Positions 52,540 to 63,825 of a DNA stretch of 64,000 bases are shown here, piece after piece; position 1 is the first letter of the stretch; each line of letters starts with the position of its first letter. The notes below the pieces were generated by a model. The model saw only the letters and a list, made by a program, of their open reading frames with translations, was not told the origin of the DNA and searched no databases. Origin of the DNA: Hyaloperonospora brassicae (lineage: Eukaryota; Oomycota; Peronosporomycetes; Peronosporales; Peronosporaceae); the NCBI GenBank assembly GCA_947650285.1, contig CANTFL010000080.1:248001-312000 (forward strand), given 5' to 3'. A program made the translations under genes and the position numbers.

Positions 52540-54628
52540 GACAGTCGTCTGTGCGACGGGAAGCTCACAAAGTGTGACTGCCAATATCCTCACTCCGCAG
52601 CCTCCACATCATTCGTGGACTTTACCTCTCACTCGACAGCCCGCAGAGAAGTACGTATAGCTACTGCCGCTCAAGACAGTGTGCTCGAGCCAGCGAGCGC
52701 TCTTGCCACGTCACCAGCTCCTGCGGCTCCCAACGACGCAAAGACGGCGTCTTTTGTTGCCACGCGTTGAGATCAATCGGGCTCGAGCGAAACGGGTTAC
52801 TCGTGGAAGACCGCCGTCGTCACAAACGTCGTGTGCAGTCGATCGCCTGCCCCGCCTATCGACGTCGCTCCGCCTACGACGACGATGGCAATGCCGCCGT
52901 TCGTTACGGCCGCAGCTTCTGCGTGAGCTGTTGCGAGTACACGTGTGCGTGTCGTTCAACCCGACGAACACTGCACTCGTCGCAGTCCTCTCCCAGTCGC
53001 CAACGCTTGCAAACGGACCGAGAACACTCTGCACTCGATGCTCGACAGCCAGACAGCCTGCCATCGCGTTTCTTTGCGCCGCTTTTCGGTGTGGCACCGA
53101 CCCGTCGTACTATCTATCGCGTGCGTCCGTCTCGCTGTTGTCGCAGTTGCTGCGCGCTCCGGTCGTCAGCTTGCGACGTACCGGTGGCCGTCGAGGCCGT
53201 CGAACTCCGTTGTTTCGTTGCCATTACTTGTGCCGAATCGAGTGTCGACGTCAACACACTCGACGTCGCTGCTATGGTCGTTCGACGTGTGCCAGGGGGC
53301 ACCACAGGCAGACAGTAAGTGCCGACTGTTGTCTGTCGTTGATCTACAGCCCCTTTCGACCGTGCAACAGATGCAGGTCGCCGAGAGCTCTATCGGCGCT
53401 GCTCACCACGTCCAGAGCCTTTCGAGAAAGAGAGACGCCGTGCCGCTGCTTCAGCTGTTCCGTGGTCGGACCTGTGGCCATCACGCGTTCAATCTTTTCC
53501 GGTGGTGCGTTGTCGCGGGGGTGGGACACAAAGGCCCGACGTTCGTGGCGACGCGGCCCACGCACGCCACGTCCATCAACAGCCGTACGACTGTCGACAA
53601 TTCCGTTGTCGCTACGTGAGACCGACCACCCGCCATCGCCCGTCTCGTGCGTAACGAACGCGACTCGATTGCGTATTCCCAGCCCCCCCCTCCCACGTGA
53701 CGCTTTCGTTTTCGCTCGACACGGGTCGTGGAGTTGACCTGTTTCGGGCAGCAGCTCAGCGCACGTGCGAAATCGATGACAAAGGCACTATACCTACGTG
53801 TCGGCGGCTCCTGCACACGTGTCAACGTGCTGTAGAGAGCTTAGCTGTTTGTTAGAGCTGTACCAAGCGGCCGACATCGGCCTGGACACTGTCCTCTACT
53901 GGGGAACGCGAGGACGCAAACCTTTCGGATCGATCGGTGTCTCTCGGTGCGTTGCAAAGGAATAAATGGCTCACGGACGACGTCTCACGATACGCGAACC
54001 CGATCACACGCGTCAGTGCGCTACTCGACGGCAGAAGGCGACCCGACAGGACGACTCGCTCTCCTATCAGTAAAACGAGACACGCGTTCCTTACGCTTCG
54101 ACAACATCGCGGGAGCGCTCGCGTGTCGAGAGTAATCGAGTGATACGAAGGTGGCGCGTCGATACACACAGAGGCAGCCGACCCCACGGTGTGCACCTTC
54201 CAACTCGACGCCACCCGTTCGGTTCCCATCCTCTTGTCAGGCTCAAGAAGACAGTGTCGAGTCGCCGCACACGCACTCACTGCCAAGCGAGACGCGTCTT
54301 GCTCATCCAGCGGTCGCCCGTGCGAACCCTCTGTTCCACACGTCCCACGTGCAACAGCATCGCTGCAATCCAGCGAGCTCTGCAAACGGGAGGCAGGTGA
54401 CCGACCGATCGCCCACATGCCGCTGGGAGATCTCCCGCATGGATCGAGGGAACTCCGATCCCTCGGATCGATCTCTGCTCGGGAGCAGACCCTTCTTGCT
54501 CGCTCCAGGCCACCGCCGTCGCCACATTGACGGACGCACTTGTGCTCTTCGCGCCTCCTACGCACGTCACTAGTCGACCTGCCTACACACACGCACGCAC
54601 GCACACACCCACACAAAGGGTAGCAGCT

Positions 54629-55858
54629 ATGCCAAAGCTGCCGCTCGAGAACCCGCCGTTCCCGCCCCTTTGTCTAGTCGAGAGCGACAAGGAGAGTGTC
54701 GTCGACCTGGCCGACCTGGTCGTCGCGGAAGCGATCGACGACTACGAAGTGCATTTTGCCCACCACAATGGCCACGTCGACTCGACGCAGTGGGTCCGCA
54801 TCAAGCAGGTCGACGACCTGGTCGTGTACCAGGACCGCCAGGCGCTGACCCAGCGTCGCCTCTCGCGCACGAGTCGCTCGCCGCCGTCGTTGGCGGTCCC
54901 GCACAGCGACATCCTCACGCTCTTGTGGTCGGGGACGATCCGCGGCGACCTCGACGACATCATGTGCGCTGTAGTGAACCGCACGGCCGAGGAAGCAAAG
55001 GCCAAAGCGGCGTTCACCGCGAGCACAATGGTGGACTTTGCCGTGCTCGAGACGCTCGTGGACCCGAGCGCGAGCGACCCGTTTCGAGGCGTGCAAGTCA
55101 AGTGGACCGTCAACGCCGGACCAGCGCTCCTGCGGTCCGTCGTGCGCTGCCGGGACTTTGTCTACCTCGAGTCCACGGGCATGACAACCATGTCCACGGG
55201 CGAGCGCGTGGGGTTCCAGCTCCTCCATAGCGTGTCGATTCCAGCGGCCCCGGAGCTCCATCAGCACAAGTTCGTCCGGGGCAACATGACGCTCTTCCAC
55301 CTCTTCCGGCAGAAAAAAGCCAACGTCGTCGAGACGCACGTGAAGGCGTTCATCGACTTGATGGGCGACCTGCCCCTCCGCGTCGCCACGACGCTCTTGA
55401 CCAGTGGCATGGTCTCTGTCTCGAAGCTCGCAGAGTATGCGCTCGTGAAGAAGCTCAATTGGCAACTCGGTCAGCGACGAGAGACCGTCTCGAGCAGCCG
55501 CTCGCGGTCCTGTCATGTCTGCAGCAGCACCTTACAAGGCAGCAGCACCTTACAAGGCAGCAGCAGCAGTAGTAGTAGTAGTAGCAGAAGTTTGCGACAG
55601 CGGACGTGTACGATCTGCATGAATCGATGCTGTGCCCGCTGCTGCGTGTCCAAGAAGATGGTCTTCACGGCCCCCCGCCGTCGCGACGTGGTGCACAAGA
55701 CGGCAGTCGTGTGCAAGGCGTGCATTCAGGCTGCAGTGGCCCGCAACGGCTGCGACGTCGCGCGCGAAGAGCTCTCGCAGACCGATCGACGCGCGCCAGA
55801 GTACATGTCCTGGTCGGCGGTCTCCCCGACGTCGTCGACGTCGTCAATGAAGCTATAG
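54629..55858 (+). CDS. START-like plus FYVE-related protein, tandem copy A
   Basis: 409 residues from the ATG at 54629. Upstream in-frame Mets run into simple repeats. The first ~290 residues form a START-like lipid-transfer fold: VRIKQVDDLVVYQDR, LWSGTIRGDLDDIMCAVVN, FRGVQVKWTVNAGP, CRDFVYLESTGM and HKFVRGNMTLFHLF. The C-terminal zinc module has CHVC, then CTICMNRCCARCC, then CKAC. It is FYVE-like but lacks the RHHCR core, so PI3P binding is doubtful. Between the first two Cys pairs lies an 18-bp tandem duplication (55523-55558) plus a poly-Ser run, an unusual insertion inside a zinc-finger loop. Oomycetes have large START/FYVE families. The neighbour at 57130 is a paralog, indicating local duplication. 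Confidence 0.82.
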   Translation: MPKLPLENPPFPPLCLVESDKESVVDLADLVVAEAIDDYEVHFAHHNGHVDSTQWVRIKQVDDLVVYQDRQALTQRRLSRTSRSPPSLAVPHSDILTLLWSGTIRGDLDDIMCAVVNRTAEEAKAKAAFTASTMVDFAVLETLVDPSASDPFRGVQVKWTVNAGPALLRSVVRCRDFVYLESTGMTTMSTGERVGFQLLHSVSIPAAPELHQHKFVRGNMTLFHLFRQKKANVVETHVKAFIDLMGDLPLRVATTLLTSGMVSVSKLAEYALVKKLNWQLGQRRETVSSSRSRSCHVCSSTLQGSSTLQGSSSSSSSSSRSLRQRTCTICMNRCCARCCVSKKMVFTAPRRRDVVHKTAVVCKACIQAAVARNGCDVAREELSQTDRRAPEYMSWSAVSPTSSTSSMKL

Positions 55859-57129
55859 GGTGCAAGGGATTGGATCGGATCGGGTCAGATCGGGTCGTCG
55901 TGGTGAGCGGGCAACACGAACATGCAGAGCGTACAGTCGCGTGAGTGCGAACGGATACCGTGCGCTGCTGGTAAACACGAGACTGAGTCAGCAGAGCCGC
56001 ATGAGGCGGTGCTGAGGGCCGTTGGGTTTACCTGTCGCCGATCGAGCAGAGACGAGAAGCTGCAATGAATGACCAAAGCCTTTCGCTGGTCTTTTGCTGA
56101 GCTGCTGGACACTGCGTTCATGTGGTGGTGGGCAGGTCAACGCAGCAGCAGCAGCGACGACAACAACATCAGCTTTGACGACAGGCGAAGCAGCTGATGG
56201 TCATACCACGTGCTGGTCCGTTGTCATAGAGCAGTGGTAATGGGGAAGCAAACCGACCCACCAACCCACAAACACACAAACACTTGTGCCAGCTGATGGT
56301 CTTGACTGCTTTGTCGATTAGCAACACCGCTCACGTATGTGCTTCTCGATCGCAGAGGTCGTCAATCGCTTACATCGACACACGCGACCGCCTCGTTGCA
56401 CGTGACGTGAACCGCTTACTACTGCCTGCTCCCCATATTAGTATCCACGACATGGTCCATCCAGTCAGTCGTCAAGCTCGGCCGTGACGAGATCCCTGCA
56501 ATCGATCGGGTATTCCATCCTCGGACTCGCTGGTGGGGTCGTCGAACCGTAGGAAAGACCAACTCTACCGTTCCCTTACTGCTGTCGTAGCTTCACCTAA
56601 CGTTTCATAGCTTTCGTGGTAGCGACAGACACCGCCTTCTTGAGCGGCCGTTCCGTCCCTCGATCGTAGTCGATCCACCGTTCCTTGTCGTCCATTCCCA
56701 TTGAGACGGAGTTTGACCCGTGCACCCCAAAGCGCATTTGTTGTCTGTCTGTCTGTCTGTCCTCTTCTTCGCGTACCAGACGGAGCGATCTCTACCAACA
56801 CGTCACACGCAATGGCCCAAAGGTCTGCGACTCGAAGTCTTATCCCCCGCCCCGGGTCAGGACCGACGCTCGATCGCCTCTCTCGAAACTGCTCCAGTCG
56901 GCCACTTCATCCTGTCCTGCCACTCACCTCAATCCATCGATCCATCATCGACCGGTTGTTCAGTCGAGCCCAGCTGACCCTCATCGACAGCTTTGCTCTC
57001 GTCTCTCTCTCTCTCTCTCTCGCACATGCACACACATGCGCGCAAGACACTTGACTTGCTGTGTCCTCATTGTGCCTATTGCCTCGTCCTCGTCACGTTT
57101 GCCACTGCCTTCAAAAGCCCCACACTGCC
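55859..57129. other. Spacer between the START-FYVE paralogs (1.3 kb)
   Basis: No supported gene. CTGT repeats (about 56741-56762) and a CT-rich tract (about 57000-57021) precede copy B. A faint GGATCGGATCGGGTCAGATCGG cluster (about 55871-55898) follows copy A. Confidence 0.45.
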
Positions 57130-58377
57130 ATGAAGTTCCCCTTGCCAACGTGTCCGTTCCAGCCCCTCGAGCTCTCGGACCGAGACAAAGGTGCGCTCCG
57201 AGCGCTCTCGGACGACATCTTGGCCGAGACAATGGCCGAGTACGACAGCATGCTCCTGTACGAAAACGGCGTCGTAGATACCGAGCGGTGGAAGCTCCTC
57301 AAGCGCAAGGAGAACCTCGTGGCGTACCAGGACCGCTGTGCCCTCGCAGTCACGCTCAAGGCTTCGCACAGCATGACAAAGCCTATGTCCATTGATGGCA
57401 GCACGGACGACCCCGTGTCGCCATTGCGGTCGACGTCAAGTCCACTGACGAAAGCACCAGCTCAGCGAGTGCTCTGGCACGGCACACTGAACTGCGACTT
57501 GGACGACCTCATGCTCGGCGTGGTGAACCAGAGCGCCGACGTGTGGAAGATCAAGTCGTCGTACGTCGAAGACAACGGGTTGGACTACTTTCTGCTGTCT
57601 TCGCTCACAGAGCGGTCGGCGGCCAACCCCTTTGACGGGCTACAGGTCAAGTGGACCGTCAACGACATGGGGCCGACCATGGCCAAGTCGCTCATGCGGC
57701 CCCGGGACTTTGTCTTCCTCGAGAGCACGGGCATCACGCACTCACCCGCGACGGGCGAGCGCATGGGGTACTACATTTGCAAGTCCCTCGAGCTCGCCGG
57801 GGCCCCTGAGCTCCCCGAGTACAAGTTAGTTCGGGGCAAGATGGAGCTCTACCACCTCTTCCGCCTCAAGAGCAAAGGCGTTGTCGAAGTGTATGCACGT
57901 GCGCTCTGCGACCTGCGCGGTGAGATGCCGAGCACGAGTGTCTCGCTGTTCTCGGCCGAAGCCATGTCGACGCTGTCGCTCACGGCCGCATTTGCCGAGC
58001 GGCGGAAGGTCATGTGGCTGCTCTATCGCATGGAGCCGTGCGAAGGCGGGAAGCCGTCGTTCGACCTCTGCAGCGTCTGCACGAAGGACCTGAGCAAGAG
58101 CTTACTGCCGTTCATGAACAAGGCCTGTCGGATCTGCTTTGGCCGCATCTGTCCGCGCTGTCGCATCCCAAAGAAGCTGAGCTTCCTCAGTCGACAGACG
58201 CGCGGCGTGATCAAGAAGAGCATTGACGTGTGCACGCGATGTGTCCATACGTCTGCGCACATGAGCGCTGTAACGGTAGCGCAAGGTGAGTTATCGCTGG
58301 ACAACCCGACCGCTCTGCTGTATGAATCTGCCGCAACGCAGAGCTTGTCGTACATTTCGCTGGTACCGTTAGGGTAG
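57130..58377 (+). CDS. START-like plus FYVE-related protein, tandem copy B
   Basis: 415 residues from the ATG at 57130 (MKFPLPTCPFQPLELSD). Same architecture as copy A: KLLKRKENLVAYQDRC, VLWHGTLNCDLDDLMLGVVN, FDGLQVKWTVNDMGP, RPRDFVFLESTGI and YKLVRGKMELYHLFRLK. The zinc module CSVC, CRICFGRICPRCR, CTRC is intact, with a contiguous loop (DLSKSLLPFMNKA) where copy A carries the Ser insertion. The basic patch is RICPRCRIPKK rather than the canonical FYVE RHHCR. A role as a lipid sensor or transfer protein at membranes is inferred. Divergence from A is extensive outside the core, so the duplication is not recent. Confidence 0.85.
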   Translation: MKFPLPTCPFQPLELSDRDKGALRALSDDILAETMAEYDSMLLYENGVVDTERWKLLKRKENLVAYQDRCALAVTLKASHSMTKPMSIDGSTDDPVSPLRSTSSPLTKAPAQRVLWHGTLNCDLDDLMLGVVNQSADVWKIKSSYVEDNGLDYFLLSSLTERSAANPFDGLQVKWTVNDMGPTMAKSLMRPRDFVFLESTGITHSPATGERMGYYICKSLELAGAPELPEYKLVRGKMELYHLFRLKSKGVVEVYARALCDLRGEMPSTSVSLFSAEAMSTLSLTAAFAERRKVMWLLYRMEPCEGGKPSFDLCSVCTKDLSKSLLPFMNKACRICFGRICPRCRIPKKLSFLSRQTRGVIKKSIDVCTRCVHTSAHMSAVTVAQGELSLDNPTALLYESAATQSLSYISLVPLG

Positions 58378-59520
58378 TGAAGACAGGTTGTTGATGTTGT
58401 AGCTGCTGGTCGAAGTAGTAGAGATTGGTGCAGGACGAGTAGTGCATCGCTAATAAGAAGTATGTATCCACAAGCTGAGGTTGGACGGGAGAGAAGGGTA
58501 TGACTATGTTCTTGTGTGTGTGTATGTGTACGTGTATGTATGTGTACGTGTATTTCGGGACCACTACTCCGTATCGATGCAGGTCAGTGCGTAGTGCCGT
58601 CGATTGATTCTTTGTGCTTTTTCGCATGGAGATGTATGTATGTATCTTTCAGTGCTCGAGTTGCCTGTCGGCGGTCGGCTATTGCCCGTCGCTCGTCAGC
58701 CTTCTTTCGCTATTCCTAGCAACACCTGCGACCGTTTTCCACATCGTGTCATAAGAACTTCGTTAAGTCAGCAGTGCGGTGCTCTTGAGCTGACGTTGCG
58801 TTGACAGTCGATGGATTGCCGTTGGAAACGTTCATATGGTCGATCGATCCATTTCGTGGACACGCAGTGATGGATTACCAGCAGTCTGGACACACATTGT
58901 CAACTGACAGCTGCAGGCTGCAACGGCGCAACACAGCGACACTTTGTATCCCTCTCTCACGAGCAGCACATGTACAAAGTTGTTTTGCAGCCACAAGTTC
59001 CTAGTCACCGGCAACAGGAGCTCCTGGAGTGACAGATGTACCGCACAAAGCGACTGTTGCAATCGAATATGTTTTCGACAAACACCTGTACGATCCATGT
59101 GCAGACTCAGCTCACACAGAGTCAATGGCTTGCGGTGAGAGATCTCTTGCTAGTAAGCAAAACTCGATCGAGGATCGTCAATCGAGCATCAATGCGATGC
59201 CTTGTTTCCTTCTTTGCTGCGTCACGAGCTGCAGAGCTTTTGATGTTGAAGTTGTTGCTCTACTGCAGTGAGGTCCTGCTCGATATCTTGACATGTGCAG
59301 GACAAACCTGCTAACAAGTTTAGCCATCTGCCGGTGCTGCACTGCGCGACAAAAGCATCTTGTAAGATTGATCAGAAGAACCCTAGTGGATTACATATCG
59401 CATGCTGAGGTGAATCACCACATAACGTGTTGACATGGCAAGACTTGACGTCACCTCGTTATCCTGACTCAGTCCAACGTCCTGCTCTCGTCGTGATTGC
59501 AGGGGACGAAATTGACCACT
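58378..59520. other. Convergent intergenic region (1.1 kb)
   Basis: Between START-FYVE copy B (+) and SSL1 (-). A TGTATGTG-type run lies at about 58516-58552. Short ORFs on both strands have no recognisable features. Confidence 0.45.
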
Positions 59521-60950
59521 TCAGCTGCAGCCTGGACAATTGTGCAGCGAATCGTGCACGTACAAATCGCACTCGCTACAGAACACGCGCTGGCACGTAG
59601 CACACTCGTACGCCGCGCCTTCACCATCGAGCCCTAGCGGCAGCAAACAGCCAAAACACTTTTCCTGGACCAACGACGGCGTGACTTTCGCGCCCTTCTC
59701 GCCACTGACGCCAGACCGCAGCAAGTGCTGTGTGAACTTTGCGACGGGAAACAGGTGATGGTACGATCGTGCCAAGTGCGGCGACGATACGAGCGGCAAG
59801 TTGCACACTTGGCACGTCGTGGGCAGGTCGCAGCTCTTGGACTTGCAACGTGGACACAAGTACCCGACAGTGGTAAACGCCTGATGGCAAGTGCAGAGAG
59901 ACAGCGCGCCACTACGACGCTGCGGGAAGCCCATTTCCACCAACGTGGCAAAGCGCGAAGCCGCCGTCACGACCGTCGGCGATGGAAACGTAAACGCTGT
60001 CATGAGCTTCTTCATATGTTCCGCGTCTACTGCAACATGGTACGTGCCGTCCGTGCCGTCTGCAATGCGACGCAGCAAGTGCATCTCGGCGCCAATACCA
60101 ACAAACGACACGCGAACGTTCTCGCGCTTTAGCGACACCAGCGTCTGGAAAATGTCGCCCGGGTCAGCAGTCACCAAATTGCCATACACGACAACCACTT
60201 CTCGACTGCCGTAGGCCGGCACGGTCTTCAACGAACTCCTCGCCAATTCCAGAGCATTTTGCAGCGACGGCTCCGTCTCGACGGCTAATGCCGCCGCAAT
60301 GCGCTCCATGTGCGTCTTGGGGTTCCCAGACAACTCACTCAGCTTCTCGGCCGTCATGCCTTTCATCCCAATGACACCCAATTGCGAGATCGGGTTCTGG
60401 TCAAAGTAGTCCTTTACAAATTGCTGCAACGCGTCACGCGTGCACGCCAAGCGATGGGGTTTCCAGTCCTTGATGGCCATCCCGCGCGATAAGTCCATGA
60501 TCACGTACGTATACCGAATCAACCCCTTGCGCACATTCCGAGCAATGTCCAGTCGCCTAGCAATGGGTTCATTATAGAATTTGGTCCACCCATCGATGCA
60601 TATAGTTCATTCACAAACACACAAACACACAAAAAAGGGTAAAACGCTGAGTAATACCGACACCAAAAAAAGAGTGCAAACACCTCTCGACAAAAAGTAC
60701 TGATTTAGCAACAACGCATCCCACAACCCACCGCTGACGCTGCTGGTTCGTCACGGCGTGCTCGATCCGGAGGTTCCCCGCGTCGTCTTCTTCAATGACG
60801 TCCCAGCTGCGCTCGAGCGCGCCTTCCCACGCATATCCAGACGACGCTAGTGCCACAACGACCAACAACAACAGAGTCAATCGGCTGTACGACGACCTTC
60901 GAGAGAGAGAGACGCGTCGGTCTAGTCGTCCCCTTACCTTCGTCCTCCAT
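59521..60950 (-). CDS. SSL1: TFIIH core subunit SSL1/p44
   Basis: Three exons: 60950-60938, 60846-60732, 60556-59521; 387 residues. Exon 1 encodes only MEDE plus one base. Exon 2 carries YAWEGALERSWDVIEEDDAG, typical of the p44 N-terminus. A von Willebrand A-like domain follows (RYTYVIMDLSRGM, CTRDALQQFVKDYFDQNP, KLSELSGNPKTH, SREVVVVYGNLVTADPGDI, GGTYHV-like DGTYHVAVDAEHMKKL). A C4 zinc finger (CPRCKSKSCDLPTTCQVC) with LVSSPHLARSYHHLFPV comes next, then the C-terminal C4C4 RING-like domain (CFGC, YECATCQRVFCSECD, HDSLHNCPGC). p44 activates the XPD helicase in nucleotide-excision repair and transcription initiation. All signature Cys are present. Confidence 0.95.
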
Positions 60951-61194
60951 GTGAATTGGGTCCGTGTTTTGTACCACAAACGAGGTACCGGCACAAAAAC
61001 AACCAAAACACAAATGAAGCCATGTGGGATGTAGCCATGTCGAAGAGCGATACGTACATGGCTACATACATGACTCGCTGATGGTATTGACGTTGAAGTG
61101 AACAGTATGGACACAAGGTACTTGCGGTATAATTTAACTGGGAGCACACCCAAGCAGCGACGACTTTCTTCTTTCTTACACGCACGGGACTGCG

Positions 61195-63825
61195 TCAGAC
61201 GAAGAACGGCGCAGCGCTGCGTGCTTTCGCCGAGTCGAGACCCTCAACTGGACTTTCACATACGGAGGAGTACGCGACCGACGGAGAAAACGACGAAGAA
61301 GACGACGACGCGGACGATGAAGACGACGACGGCTCCATTTCTGCCGTACCGAGTGAAAAGACCGACAAGTGCTGCATGTCAATGGAGCACCGATCGCGGT
61401 GCTTCCTTGTCCGAAACCCCTGCGACGCAGGGGCAGTCGAAACATGGCTCGAGCCGCGAGAAAAGTGGCCACTGGCGTCTCCATTGTCGCTCTCTAGCTG
61501 CGCGCTGTTGAAACTCGAGATGCTCGTGTTGTTGCCCTGGGTGCCAAACAGCTTTTCACGTACGAACTCGGCGAGTCGAGCAGCGTACTCAATGGGAGGC
61601 ACGGCACTGACATCGTGGAGGTCTTTGCAGCACAAGTAGCCCAAGAACCAGCGCTGGACGGTCCAGCGCCAGTTGTAGCGCTGCAGCATGTCGACGATCC
61701 CAACGTAGTAGACCTCTCTCTGGTCATGCGACAAGAGCCCGTTGGGATACATGTCCGCTTGCTCGCCGTCGTGCTTGTACCGGACCCCGAGGAGGATGCT
61801 ATAGTCGATGATCCCGCGACTAGCGAGGAACACGACGTCACTGCAGAGCTGGTCTTGCTGTGCGGCCGTGTGGGCATACGAAAGCGACATGCCCGAGCTG
61901 AGTTTGAGGAAGTCAATGTCCAGCAAGAGCTGACTAATGGCCTTCCTGTGCTTCGCAGCGTGGATGAGGCGCTCCATGCCTGTAGCGCTCACTGCTCGAC
62001 GTCGGTCGCGATTGCCTTTGAGGTCAAACCGCTGGTCCACAGCGCCTTCGTTGAACAAGTTGTGCATCACGACAAAGTACATGCGACGTTTGCCGATCGG
62101 CAGTGAGATCGAGTGGCAGCCATAGTAGCGACACAGCATCGAGCGCGGATTCGACTGCAAGTACTCGTGGTAGTGTGGCCTGCGCGGCAACAAACGACAA
62201 GTTAGCTCCAAGAGCACCGTTGGCATGAACGTCAAGCGACTTACAAGATGGCTCGCAGGGTATCAAACTCTTCTTTCGGTACGCTCTTGACCATGAACTG
62301 CTTGTTGGCTATTATGAGGGACACGGGAACAAACGAACGAGTGTTAGTTGCGTGTTGTGCAGTCAGGTGTCCTGCCAAGCAGCCAGCAGCACGTGAGCGT
62401 ACCGGTGAAGTAAAAGATGTTGCCGCTCTTGCCTTCCGACCCGTGTTCGCTCAGGATGCGCGACGGATCGAACGACTCGCGGTAAAAGTCCTGGTCAATG
62501 TCGAACTGCGCCCGGATGCGGTGGAAGACTTTGGGCGCACAGTCGCGGAAGTTGAGCATCGTGCTGTTCTGCATGCCGTAGACCACGACGCCCATGCTCT
62601 TGACGTCGTTGTAGTCGTGGAAGTCAATGCTCGAGTAGCAGCAGCAGCTCTCGCGACTGCGACCGTCGGCATGCAATCCGACCGCTTGTTCCGTGTCCAC
62701 TGATCCCGTGCGCTCGGCACTGGCACTGCAGTCGTGGGCGTCTGCTTTGTCAGCCACCTGCGCCATCTCAATCGACTTCATGATGCCCAACGACATGTAC
62801 CGCATCACGTCCGTGCGGAGTTTGTTCGACACGTCAATCTCTTCGCTCGGGTTGCTCAGAGGGACCGACAAGATGGCACCTCTCGACGACGCAGTCAGAT
62901 CGACTGCTGCTGCTGCATCATCTCCTTCAGCGTCAACGTGGGAGCCAGCAACTCTCGATGCACTGCTGAGACCGTCGTTTCGGTGATCCATTGGCGGTCG
63001 AAGGACGCCCACGTCCCAGCAGAAGAGCGCAAACACTTCCAAGGCCTCGAGCACGAGCGCGAGCTGATCGAGTGTATTGGGGATCCGTCTGCCAAAGGCC
63101 GAGCCGAGCTGCACGAGGTACACGACCAACGCCACCGTCGTGTGGACTGCAAAGACGCCCAAGTACGGCAATATCCGCTGGGCCATGCGCCTCGTTGTGG
63201 CATGCGCGTGCGTCTCGAGGATCCGTGCGCGACGCCAGGCCTGGACAAGGCCAAAGCCAATGTAGACGAGCGCGAGGTACGCGGGCATGTCAAAGTAGAG
63301 CACGACGTTGGCCGTGGCCGTGTCGTGGAACGCTCCCAGCACGTAGCGGAAGACGAAGCAGTAGAGCACGGACGCCGGCCACGCGTACACGTGGTGCTTG
63401 ACGTAGTCGGCACTGAAGGGCAAGAACGGGTTCGAGAGCGAGAAGATGAGGTCGAGTGCGAGCATGAGGAACCACAGCGTCGTGGACGTGTTGAAGAAGA
63501 AGTAGCACCAGAAGAAGAACGGCACGTAGGGCTCGAGCGGTCCCGTGTCGTGGCCGAGCTCTTCGTTCGCCACACGGCTCAGCGTGGCCGGCAGCAGCAG
63601 TTGCATCTCGTCGACGGTATCAGCTGCAGCAAAGACGAGATGCCACGCGTGCAGGCCGACGCGCATGACGCTCGCAATGGTGGCGCTCAGGAAGATGGTC
63701 AGCAGGACCGGCCCCGGGTGCAGCCGCGAGCTCGGGCACTTGATTACGACGAGGACCATGGCGCCCATGGACAGCAGACCGACGGTCAAGGCCGTGAGCT
63801 GCCACGCGAGGTACAGGTCGCTCAT
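61195..63825 (-). CDS. GPCR-PIPK: heptahelical receptor fused to a phosphatidylinositol-phosphate kinase
   Basis: Three exons: 63825-62403, 62308-62245, 62179-61195, split codons at both joins; 823 residues. The first ~280 residues hold seven hydrophobic spans, from LTALTVGLLSMGAMVLVVI to LALVLEALEVFALFCW. A Ser-rich linker with RYMSLGIMKSIE leads to the kinase (about 400-720). That has IDQDFYRESF, GKSGNIFYFT, QFMVKSVPKEEFDTLRAIL (ATP lysine), HYHEYLQSNPRSMLCRYYG, RFDLKGNRDRR (catalytic DLKG), IIDYSILLGV (MDYSLL-like), GIVDMLQRYN (IID-like) and ISAV-type VSAVPPIEYAARLAEFV. The Ser-rich C-terminal tail is ~90 residues. This combination is known from the oomycete GPCR-PIPK family and Dictyostelium RpkA. 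It is proposed to couple an extracellular signal directly to PI(4)P/PI(4,5)P2 synthesis. Confidence 0.95.

Noticed and set aside
52679..53737. 352-codon + strand ORF in the repeat-rich gap
   Set aside because: Arg/Ser/Cys-rich random-looking translation with several overlapping alternatives; no start context or homology signal.
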